Source of the DNA: an uncultured Marivita sp.
Lineage (GTDB): Bacteria; Pseudomonadota; Alphaproteobacteria; Rhodobacterales; Rhodobacteraceae
Direction: 5' to 3'
Length of the DNA stretch: 64,000 nt
Assembly: GCF_947488135.1 (NCBI RefSeq)
Contig: NZ_CANKYW010000002.1
Location: 124,001 to 188,000, forward strand
The notes below the pieces were generated by a model. That model did not search any database. It worked only from the letters and a program-made list of their open reading frames with translations, and had not been told where the DNA came from. A program made the position numbers and the translations under genes. Positions 44,101-50,505 of the stretch are shown here, piece after piece. Every line of letters starts with the position of its first letter. Position 1 is the stretch's first letter.

Positions 44101-44602
44101 TGGTCAGGAAATCCTTGTCATTGCCGGTATGGCGCAAAAGAAACATGCCCGTGCCGTCGACCAGGTCGGGATTTGAACACAGGTTGAAATAGAAATAGCT
44201 GCCCATGCCGCAGCCGCCGAACACGCCGATCCGTCCATCGTGGCGCTCCGGCATATGGCCCGCGTTCTCAAGCGCCTCCCACGCGCATTCGAGAAATTGG
44301 CGATGCTGCGGATCCATGATCGCGGCATCTTTGGGAGACAGACCAAAAAACTCGGCATCGAAATGATCGAAACGGTCCAGCCGGGCGGCGTAGGGCACAT
44401 AGTCACGGTGACGCAACAGGCCCGGCGGCACACCTGCCTCGGTCAGTTCATCCTCACTCAAACGGTGAATCGACGACACACCGTCCCGCAAGTTGCGCCA
44501 ATAGTGCGCCAGCGATGCCGCGCCCGGCAGATGGGCGGACATGCCGACGATGGCGATGTCCCCATCCGCACCCGATAAAGGCGCGGTTGTTTCATCCGTC
44601 AT
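38126..44602 (-). CDS. Type I polyketide synthase KS-AT-KR-DH-ACP-TE
   Basis: A 2158-residue single-module synthase. KS: TACSTS (Cys187), ECHGTGT (His323), NIGHLD (His363), all catalytic residues present. AT: GHSMGE with Ser635; the specificity region reads AAHSRML and does not match HAFH or YASH directly. Residues 900-1165: structural KR part. KR: LITGGFGGIGQT, Tyr1339 and Asn1343 intact. DH: EHRTKHGDALFPGAGY (His1425) and HPALLD (Asp1595). ACP: FFDLGGHSLIAV, Ser1811. TE: VGGFSGGG (Ser1958) and GDHDSM (His2115). DH follows KR, the reverse of the usual order. No ER or methyltransferase. First gene of the operon; a TAGGGTAAG site precedes the ATG. Confidence 0.94.
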   Translation of the reverse strand: MTDETTAPLSGADGDIAIVGMSAHLPGAASLAHYWRNLRDGVSSIHRLSEDELTEAGVPPGLLRHRDYVPYAARLDRFDHFDAEFFGLSPKDAAIMDPQHRQFLECAWEALENAGHMPERHDGRIGVFGGCGMGSYFYFNLCSNPDLVDGTGMFLLRHTGNDKDFLTTRVSHIFDLDGPSVSVQTACSTSLVATHFACQSLLNGECDMALAGGVTIELPQGQGYLYKENEILSPDGQCHAFDHRAQGTVFGSGAGVVVLRRLSDALADGDHIWAVIKGSAVNNDGAAKAGYLAPSVDGQADAIAEAHAVAGITADSVDYVECHGTGTYLGDPIEVAALTQAFTATSDKIGHCRIGSVKTNIGHLDTAAGVASLIKASMALHHRQMPPSLGFEKPNPTIDFETSPFRVNDRLTEWPKSDHPRRAGVNSLGVGGTNAHVVLEEAPTQVPSEASDWPFQILTVSGRTKAALDANAAQLAAHLRSNPDQPLADVAWTLKEGRRAFEKRRIVVASDHDEAARLLEQADPRRLHTHEALSKPDFAFLFPGGGAQYAGMARDLYETEPVFAEWMDRGLAHLETLESRDIRALWLPEPGDEAQADEVLRKPSLQLPLIMIVEYALAQLWMSWGLQPAALAGHSMGENTAACVAGVMSFEDCIGLVHLRGTLFDTVDKGGMISVALPAEDLKPLLGDALDLGAINSPGLSVASGPDAALMTLEKELTRRQIDHQRIPINIAAHSRMLDPILERFRGYLETLTLNAPRIPITSNRTGVILTDEEATSPDYWVSHLRGTLHFAHCIETLSDKPNRIYLEVGPGKALSALARQCDGVSANQVLSSLRHPEEDIADDRHMFEVLGRIWALGGDFDWGQVWGDARRNRVPLPTYAFQRSRYFIEPGQSQTQAVSSFLTRIDGIENWGWTPSWRPHYAVTPVDVRTELDKADLQSWLMFMDDAGVASAAAKRLRAVGHTIVEVWPGDSFARIDDKTYVLAPERGREGYDLLFRDMLARGLVPSRIAHFWGITKDQSHRPGSSFFHRMQEHGFYSLMFIAQVIADDTLPKPTQITVFTNGAAAVGNERLVSPEKAILAGPVRVIPREVPGMAVASVDLVLPVKAARGIFGTARKTGDFDQAWETLTNQVIEDMIADASCPTVALRGDRRYEQRLKKEPLETASKPVIKPGGTYLITGGFGGIGQTIASELAREKCTLILTARDPLPDRQLWERYLQRHAPQDKHARRIRAVQDLEALGATVHTYAADVCNLADMTTVVDDAIARDGRIDGVIHAAGVMDDAPLLTKSTASVEQVFSAKIHGTKVLDHLFPDGTIDLMVLFSSSSTQTAPTGQIDYVAANEFLNAYALSRKGGATRVIAINWGIWSEVGMAADALADRLGNADATSFTKVDLPLLHQTGFDPSGHRLFEARYSTQDWFIDEHRTKHGDALFPGAGYLTLAAQALRGQGESDSFAIRNMTFLRPLHVPETGRRDIRLRLARRDEGYHLDVLGDCKIAGRAGFAPTVTAELSLIPETPPKPLDIKAIRARCGSVRTASTGAKLEAAQEPHLTFGPRWKVLDSMAYGKGEGIADLSLSSAAQDDEGWHFHPALLDIATGWAMELIEGYRAESLWVPVSYDSVRVYHRLPDRIVSWVRSASSNRNADETASFDITLALPDGTICMEIEGFSIKRLSDMTTLAAPIKVSKAEFEPADFSKSTQPLSPAEERFQHNLSQGILPKDGADAFRRALAGDAPQIFISSLDMEALIEQAGMTTDTGSGSQKFDRPQLDGDYVAPETEVERTLVGIWEDLLGVQNVGVEDSFFDLGGHSLIAVRLFAKVRKTYNVDFPISVLFEAPTIRACASLIQERTGLTDAPATSEKKPKPKTRRFKHIVAMHDGEGGPKTPFFLVAGMFGNVLNLRHLAQLLGTDRPFYGLQARGLYGDEDPHSTIAAAARDYIAEMKQVQPSGPYLVGGFSGGGITAYEIAHQLRAMGDEVALVVLLDTPLPQRRPLSRKDRLLIQWQETRRKGIAYPFVWLRNRVRWEIEKRRATTETRTAHSFHNAEIEQAFLNAVAAYEMRPWEGRIALFRPPLVGTWTVSNRRLVNHERAYLFDDNDWGQYTPQIEVFEVPGDHDSMVLEPNVRVLASYLRTVITTTEASIGGKGTVLTFKATEAAE

Positions 44603-44610
44603 AGTCTTAC

Positions 44611-44623
44611 CCTAGTCCCTAGG
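44611..44623. promoter_or_regulatory. Small dyad overlapping the PKS ribosome-binding site
   Basis: CCTAG-TCC-CTAGG (44611-44623) lies eight bases ahead of the PKS start. On the transcript the outer arm near the start contains most of the TAGGG that should pair with 16S rRNA, so a hairpin could mask the site. The three-base loop makes the structure marginal. An AT-rich ATAATTATGAT stretch (44638-44650) further upstream is the most promoter-like part of this 106-base spacer, with no clear -35. Confidence 0.25.
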
Positions 44624-44708
44624 TGGAACCAGTATCGCATAATTATGATCAAACTTGGGCATCGCGCTTGGTCGCAGGGCAGGGTTTTGACCCAAGGTAA
44701 ATTCGACC

Positions 44709-46067
44709 CTAAAGCGCCGCGAGCTCTGCCAACGCCTCGGCATTAAGCCAGAGCGCGATTGCGATGATGGCCAAGCCAACAATGCCGTAGACCGCGTCAT
44801 GTTTTGGATCCCACGCCCCGACGCGGCGGGCCATCCACACCACGAAGGGATACGCCGCTACCCCGGCCAGACCCTGACCGATGAGCGCGCCAAAAAGGCC
44901 GCCCCACGCCAGACCCGCGAACAGAAAGCCAACGGTCAAAACGGCGCGGGCGGCCGACAGGACGAAAAATCGTCGTGAATCCCCGGCGGCAAGGGCAGCT
45001 TGTTCATAGGTCAGGACGATGATTTGCGGAATTTGCATCGCTGCGATCAGAACCACCACGGCCCCGGCCATGGCGTAGCGCGGATCGTAAAGCAGGTCGA
45101 TCAGGACCACGCCCATAACCGACACCATCCCTGTGAGTAGGACAATCGCCGCCGTCAGCAGGAATCGCATTTTCTGCAACTTGCGAAAATTCTCGACACT
45201 CTCACTGGGCGGGCGTTCCCGGTAGACCGGGATCAGCACCTTGCGCGTCATGACACCGCCCATCAACAGCGGAAAACTCGCAAGGAAGAAACCGATATTG
45301 TAGATGCCGAACTGGTCCAGCGGCAGGTATTTTCCCAGCAGCAGCTTGTCCGACTGCATGTAGAGAAACCCGCAGATCGTGCTGAGGAAAATCCACTTGC
45401 CAAAGCTGATCAATTCATCCGCCGCCGCACGCTCCCAATGGAAGCGGTTTCGCTGGCCCGGCAAGAAAACCATGTAGAGCGCCAGCAGGATGACCGATGC
45501 CGCGACACCGCTGATCACCAGTGCCCAGACCGATTGCAGATACCAGGCAAGACCGACGGCGATCGCGATGCCAGAGATCTGCGAGAGAAGGTCCAGGGCG
45601 GTGATACGCCCCAATAAAAGATGCCGGTTCGCCGTGTCGATCCGGGTCGGATTGAATCCCGCGATCAAAAGGCTGATCCCGGCGCAGGGCAGTATCCACG
45701 CCAATAACGGCTCTTCGTAAAGGGCGGCGACGGGAATGGCGATGACACAGGCGACAGCCCACAGAAGACCGCCGCGGATCACCTGAATGGTCCAGGCCGT
45801 GTCCAGAAACCTCTGATCGTCGCCGCGTTTTGACTGCATGATGGCGGGACTTACCCCGACGTCGGAAAACATCGCGAGGCCCTGCATGATCACTGCCACA
45901 AGTGCCATCATGCCGAACGCCTCGGGGAACAGAAGCCGGGTCAAAAGCAGGTTCGAGAGAAGGCGCAGCGCCTGTCCCAGTCCGTAGCCGCCGAGCGTGA
46001 AAACCGAACTGCGCATGAACCGCGCGTTCAGGGAGCCTCCACGAAACCGTGCCGCCAAGCCATCCAT
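44709..46067 (-). CDS. Wzx-like oligosaccharide flippase
   Basis: A polytopic membrane protein of about 452 residues from the polysaccharide transporter family. The N-terminal SVFTLGGYGLGQALRLLSNL and LLTRLLFPEAFGMMALV are characteristic, and about twelve hydrophobic segments can be counted. It moves undecaprenyl- or lipid-linked sugars across the inner membrane. The ATG at 46067 overlaps the stop of the upstream GT2 by one base (TGATG); a TTG six codons earlier is also in frame. It lies 106 bases ahead of the PKS gene on the same strand. Confidence 0.9.
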   Translation of the reverse strand: MDGLAARFRGGSLNARFMRSSVFTLGGYGLGQALRLLSNLLLTRLLFPEAFGMMALVAVIMQGLAMFSDVGVSPAIMQSKRGDDQRFLDTAWTIQVIRGGLLWAVACVIAIPVAALYEEPLLAWILPCAGISLLIAGFNPTRIDTANRHLLLGRITALDLLSQISGIAIAVGLAWYLQSVWALVISGVAASVILLALYMVFLPGQRNRFHWERAAADELISFGKWIFLSTICGFLYMQSDKLLLGKYLPLDQFGIYNIGFFLASFPLLMGGVMTRKVLIPVYRERPPSESVENFRKLQKMRFLLTAAIVLLTGMVSVMGVVLIDLLYDPRYAMAGAVVVLIAAMQIPQIIVLTYEQAALAAGDSRRFFVLSAARAVLTVGFLFAGLAWGGLFGALIGQGLAGVAAYPFVVWMARRVGAWDPKHDAVYGIVGLAIIAIALWLNAEALAELAAL

Positions 46068-46993
46068 CACCGACCACGACTCCAATCCTTCGATGCGTTG
46101 CCGGTCAGTCGGACGGCCAGAGCAACGCCGGAATAGACGGCAAATCCGATTGGGTCTTTTAAAGCCAGCTTCGCTTTCTCTGAAAGAGGAAAGGCGGGTT
46201 TGTCATCATTCTGCACAAGGTCGGGATAGCGCTTTGCGATTTCGTCCACACCGATATTCTGTCGCCTGCGCACGCGCACGAGATTGCGCCATCCCTCGAC
46301 AAGCGGCCACGAATACGTCGCCTTGACACCCACGCGCTCCTCAGGACGAAAATTCAGTCGGACGAACGTGTCGTCCGAGATGATCTCGGGAAACGGCCCC
46401 CAACGCATGCGCCCTGCGGCGTTCACTGCGAACAATCCGGCACCGGGTACGCCGTGTTTCATGAAGGGCACTTTGGCGTAAATTCGAGCGTAGGCCCGGG
46501 TCGTCCAGGAGTGCGGTGTCACGAGCCGGAGAGTGCCGCTGGCGTAACGCGGCTCGCACGTGTTCAGAGCGCGGTAAAGTTCCGCGAACAGCGATTTGGA
46601 TACTTCGACATCCGCATCGAGGTAGACACGGATAGCAGCCCGGGCGATACGGTCTCCGGCATTGAGCGCGCCAAGCTTGCCGCCCTCCTTGCGATCGAGG
46701 ACGCGCAGATCCCATCCTTTGGCGTCAAACGCCTTTCGATGCTCCAGGGCCCTTTCGGTGGTTCGGTCGCGACTGCCGTTCGACACAACGACCACCTCAA
46801 CGGATTCCGATGCGTCCCATTCACTTTGCAGCACTGCTTTCAGACAGTGCCCAATCAACGCCTCCTCATTCGAAGCTGGGATCAAAACGCTGAGAACGGG
46901 CAAAGCTTTATTTGTATGACCGCAAGTGTCTGGCGGCATGGAGGCAATATCCAAAATGTCAAAAGGCCTGCGATATACAGGCACAAATTGCAT
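46067..46993 (-). CDS. Glycosyltransferase family 2
   Basis: A GT-A-fold transferase of 308 residues: VLSVLIPASNEEALIGHCLK, VVVVSNGSRDRTTE, GKLGALNAGDRIARAAIRVY and the D-x-D in YLDADVEVSKSLF. The late IISDDTFVRLNFRPEERVGV segment fits the acceptor side of the family. A C-terminal weakly hydrophobic stretch (PIGFAVYSGVALAVRL) may contact the membrane. The start is uncertain: the ATG at 46993 and one at 46939 (MPPDTCGHTN) both lack a good ribosome-binding site. Coupled to the downstream flippase gene. Confidence 0.88.
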   Translation of the reverse strand: MQFVPVYRRPFDILDIASMPPDTCGHTNKALPVLSVLIPASNEEALIGHCLKAVLQSEWDASESVEVVVVSNGSRDRTTERALEHRKAFDAKGWDLRVLDRKEGGKLGALNAGDRIARAAIRVYLDADVEVSKSLFAELYRALNTCEPRYASGTLRLVTPHSWTTRAYARIYAKVPFMKHGVPGAGLFAVNAAGRMRWGPFPEIISDDTFVRLNFRPEERVGVKATYSWPLVEGWRNLVRVRRRQNIGVDEIAKRYPDLVQNDDKPAFPLSEKAKLALKDPIGFAVYSGVALAVRLTGNASKDWSRGR

Positions 46994-47059
46994 AAGATCA
47001 TGTCAAATTTAAGGATAGTGGGAAAACGGTGTATATGTGTCATCTTGCAGAGCGCGGCT

Positions 47060-48724
47060 TCACTGTAACGCCGTCCAACGCGGGTTTTCATCATCCAGAT
47101 GCCGCAACGCGCCCCAACTTCCCCATTTGCTTGGCGGAGCGACGTCCACAAACACATTGAACGGGCTTGCGGTCAGCCCTGCCCAAGCCTCCAACGCCTC
47201 ACGATAAAGGTCGCCCATCTCATCGGAATAGTTGAATTCCATCAGGAATGAGACAAGGCGTTCATCCTCGATCGCGTCTCCTATCGGAGCCGCGTGGGTT
47301 CCGCCTTCATACATGATCAACTCCAGCCCGGCCTCTCGTGCTGCTTGCGCGTGGTACGGCCAGAGCGTGTTTGCCAATTCGGTCAAAGATCCGTTTCTGA
47401 CGACCTCTGCGGCGTGGTTGGAAACGCCATCGAACCGGTGCGCTTTCGTGTATTCACGCAACGCAACACGTGACAGGCCCGCGCTTTTTCCGGCCGCTTC
47501 CGCGCGTTCCTGCGCCGCGTCCAGCACAGACTGAAGCGTGCCCGGCTCTCCAAGCTCGTATCCGAAATACCCGGTAACGGCGTAAGCATCGAACATCTCG
47601 GATGGAGAATACCCCAGCGCCGCCCGAGCGTGCTCTCCCGCAAGGCTGGCCTGTTCCAGTTCTGGCCAACCCGTGTGGACCGAGACGATGCGCTTCAACC
47701 TCGACTCCGCATCAGCGCCATAGACTTCGGTCCAGATGTCCATCACTTCAGCCGCGCGTTTTCCATAAAACTGCATCCAGCCGTCACCGACATCTCCCCA
47801 CAGTCCCTGCGCCTGTCGTTGCGCCCACTGCGCCTGGTCGAAGATAAAGTTCCACATTTCGTTGGAATATTCGATATAAGCCACGCGCTCGGGTCTCAGC
47901 ATATCCCGCACCGTTTCGGCAAAATTGCGGATCAGCATGTCGTCGGCGAGATGAGGAATTGTGAACCACGGATCGGCCCCGATCTGATTGGCCAGATCGA
48001 TCATCACCGACAGGGGAACTCCGCGCCACGCGTAGCTGAAATCGCTTTTTGCAGGTAGGTCGCTCCAGCTTTGGACAATTGAGTCGTTGGTATTCAACCA
48101 GTCCATGAAACGCAGAACCTCGACATCCCCCAATCTGTCGACCCATTTCGGGTTGAACACAGCGCCGTCGAGCAAGGCAGCCTCCTGATCTTCGCGGATC
48201 ACCCGGATATTGCGGATCGGATCGTCCGGATCAGTTGCCTTTATCGCAATCCCGACCAAACCGGGACCGGGCGTATAGGTGAACACGTGTCGCCCGGCCT
48301 CTCGCGCGATCACTCGACCTCGGCCCGTCACCTCGAGACGGCCTATTCCGTCGAACAACACCACATATCGCCCCGCAAGGTGAGCGCCGTCCTCTGGTTG
48401 ATCCGTCAAAATCAGCGTCTCCAAGCGGTCAAGACCAGCCGGCAGCCTTCGCGGCCAGCCTGCATCATCGAAGACGCCGTCAGCCTGCAATGTTTCAAAT
48501 TCCATCCCGCCCCACTGACCAGGCAGGTGGCCGATCCAGGGCCGCGCTGATTTCATGAGATCGAGGAATGGGTGCTGCGTCGACCAGTCAGAGATACCGT
48601 TCAGTCCGAACGCCCGACCATCGCCTTGTGCCGAGACTGACGTTGCGGCCAGATGCCCGAACACCGTCAACCAAAGGGCAAAAAAGAGTTTAACGACGTA
48701 TCTCAAAACTTCACTTTTCTTCAT
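47060..48724 (-). CDS. Secreted glycoside-hydrolase-like protein
   Basis: A 554-residue exported protein with signal peptide (residues 1 to about 32, ending SVSAQG). The N-terminal third looks beta-rich (RLEVTGRGRVIAREAGRHVF). The middle and C-terminal parts look like a TIM barrel: AYIEYSNEMWNF holds Asn288-Glu289, like the strand-4 acid/base of clan GH-A, and LIMYEGGTHAAP holds Glu473 where the strand-7 nucleophile would be. The substrate is not readable; location beside a GT2 and flippase suggests trimming or degradation of a polysaccharide. It lies between flagellar and polysaccharide genes, all on one strand, 38 bases after the last flagellar-block gene. Confidence 0.68.
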   Translation of the reverse strand: MKKSEVLRYVVKLFFALWLTVFGHLAATSVSAQGDGRAFGLNGISDWSTQHPFLDLMKSARPWIGHLPGQWGGMEFETLQADGVFDDAGWPRRLPAGLDRLETLILTDQPEDGAHLAGRYVVLFDGIGRLEVTGRGRVIAREAGRHVFTYTPGPGLVGIAIKATDPDDPIRNIRVIREDQEAALLDGAVFNPKWVDRLGDVEVLRFMDWLNTNDSIVQSWSDLPAKSDFSYAWRGVPLSVMIDLANQIGADPWFTIPHLADDMLIRNFAETVRDMLRPERVAYIEYSNEMWNFIFDQAQWAQRQAQGLWGDVGDGWMQFYGKRAAEVMDIWTEVYGADAESRLKRIVSVHTGWPELEQASLAGEHARAALGYSPSEMFDAYAVTGYFGYELGEPGTLQSVLDAAQERAEAAGKSAGLSRVALREYTKAHRFDGVSNHAAEVVRNGSLTELANTLWPYHAQAAREAGLELIMYEGGTHAAPIGDAIEDERLVSFLMEFNYSDEMGDLYREALEAWAGLTASPFNVFVDVAPPSKWGSWGALRHLDDENPRWTALQ

Positions 48725-48762
48725 TCGGTTTCTGGACCGACAGCGGCCAGATTTATCGGCGG

Positions 48763-50505
48763 CTAGCGTTCAAACTGCTCCGACAATACTTGTCGCATCG
48801 CTCTTGTGGCCTCTAACTGGTTTTGCGCCGAGGCTACCGTTACATCGACTTTGTCCGGCGTATTCACGTCTGTGGCAAGGGGACGTGGCACAATCTCTCC
48901 AGTGTTTAGTGCTCCGGCAGTTGATCCAATCGGAAACGATTCAAGCTGAGTGGCGCGCTCATCAAGGAGACCGGAATACTCCTGAAAGAGCGACTCAATC
49001 TGACCGGCCTCTTCCACAAACCCTTCAGCCAAGAGGCGCTTCGCTACGCGACGAAGCACCGGTTCTGGAGGCGACGGTTCAAGCCCAGGGATCGCTGCCA
49101 AGGCGAGCTGAACAAAGGTTACGCCATCCGCATATTCCGTTGCATGATCTACGAACTTTGAATTCGCGGCCTCGGCATCTTTAGGTGAGAGGGGATTTTC
49201 CGACTTCAAAGCGGTCAATGCATCGAAATAGCGACGATGCTCGAGAAATGACAAAAAGGCGGCATTCCAGCTTTCGATCTCATGCTCGGTGTCCCGTAAC
49301 TCTAGCGAAACTGCCGCGAGGCGATCGGGATCAGCATCGGTCTGGGCGGTGTCCAGAACCGCCCGCGACGACAATGCCTTTTCTGCCTCAAGATGCGCGA
49401 TCAGTTCGGGAAACAACGCATCGCGCGTATCTAGGAAGTGCGCGGATAATCGAGGGAAAAGGACAATTTGAAGACCTGTGGGCAAGCGAGAAAAGCTGTG
49501 CAGAGCGTCGAGTTTTTCGGAATTCGACGTGTCATGCGGTTGTTTCGATGCGGCAAGAATGAGGTCTGCAAGGGGATCACATTCGCCAAACCGCCGCCAC
49601 GGAATTGGACCATCTCCGGTCAGAGCCATCATGAAGTTGGTGAAACTTTTAGTATCCTGAAGGGTCGGATCCGTTGCTTCGAAAGCATCCTTCGCTTCAT
49701 CGAATGCCCCGGTTTTCAAGTAATTCACGATCGACGCATTTGCAGCATCGCCAGAGTTCGTCAACGCGACGGGATCATTGATTTGCCCGAAAGACTCGCC
49801 ACGGAGCGCCTCCACAGAGGTCGTTTCGATGCCGTTCCACACAGCGCTTGACCAGAGGCAATTATCGCCAGTTTCATTTGAGGCGGCCACTGGTTCCGAA
49901 GGTTCCTCGACTTCAACCCGCTCGCCAAGCCCTTTTGGCGGCGCAGCAATCTGCGAAAAACCATTGATATGAGTGGTTTCGCTCATTTGTTTTGCAATGC
50001 TTTTCGAGAGTCTTTCGACGACCGAGTAATCAAGATCAAAGGCGGTTGGTCTGCGTTCTTGCAGAAACGGCTGAGGTGCTCGTTCCGGAAAGGTCGCCGT
50101 CACATTTGGAAGGAGAGGCAAAACAACAGCGGAGTCGTTTTCTACCTCGGAGATATCAATGACGATCAGACGATCGGTGTCGGCGCGTACGTCCGCGATG
50201 CATTGACAATTCAGCTGAAGGGTTAGCAGACCTGCAGCTGTTTCAAGAGATTGAACGCGCTTCTCACTCAATCGGTCAAACAATCTGCTGGCATCCAGTT
50301 TGTCGATCTCAGGGATGACACTCAGTTCAAAACGACCGGGCTCGACCGCGCGAAGCTGAACATCTCTGGTGTTCTGCTCGGTCTTGATCGTGAGACGGGT
50401 GAAGCCGTCATGTTCACCTCCGCGCGCGACGCCAGTATTGGCAATCAAGACTTGAGGCCACATCAACACGAAGAAAGTGAGTAAATTAAGCATCTTATCA
50501 GGCAT
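48763..50505 (-). CDS. Exported protein of unknown function in the flagellar operon
   Basis: A 580-residue protein with an N-terminal signal peptide (MLNLLTFFVLMWPQVLIANT after the first four residues). An early domain (RLTIKTEQNTRDVQLRAVEP) is followed by a long, acidic, alpha-helical part with TPR-like character (AFLSFLEHRRYFDALTALKS, RLLAEGFVEEAGQIESLFQE). I do not recognise it with certainty. Its position directly after motA, with an 8-base overlap, suggests a role in stator or motor function; the periplasmic MotC of rhizobia is an analogy by position only. Base composition is visibly less GC-rich than in neighbouring regions. An alternative start lies four codons in, at 50493. Confidence 0.72.
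   Translation of the reverse strand: MPDKMLNLLTFFVLMWPQVLIANTGVARGGEHDGFTRLTIKTEQNTRDVQLRAVEPGRFELSVIPEIDKLDASRLFDRLSEKRVQSLETAAGLLTLQLNCQCIADVRADTDRLIVIDISEVENDSAVVLPLLPNVTATFPERAPQPFLQERRPTAFDLDYSVVERLSKSIAKQMSETTHINGFSQIAAPPKGLGERVEVEEPSEPVAASNETGDNCLWSSAVWNGIETTSVEALRGESFGQINDPVALTNSGDAANASIVNYLKTGAFDEAKDAFEATDPTLQDTKSFTNFMMALTGDGPIPWRRFGECDPLADLILAASKQPHDTSNSEKLDALHSFSRLPTGLQIVLFPRLSAHFLDTRDALFPELIAHLEAEKALSSRAVLDTAQTDADPDRLAAVSLELRDTEHEIESWNAAFLSFLEHRRYFDALTALKSENPLSPKDAEAANSKFVDHATEYADGVTFVQLALAAIPGLEPSPPEPVLRRVAKRLLAEGFVEEAGQIESLFQEYSGLLDERATQLESFPIGSTAGALNTGEIVPRPLATDVNTPDKVDVTVASAQNQLEATRAMRQVLSEQFER

Noticed and set aside
48763-50505. Naming the 580-residue flagellar-block protein MotC or FliK
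   Set aside because: Position suggests it, but the length and sequence give no family signature I could verify.
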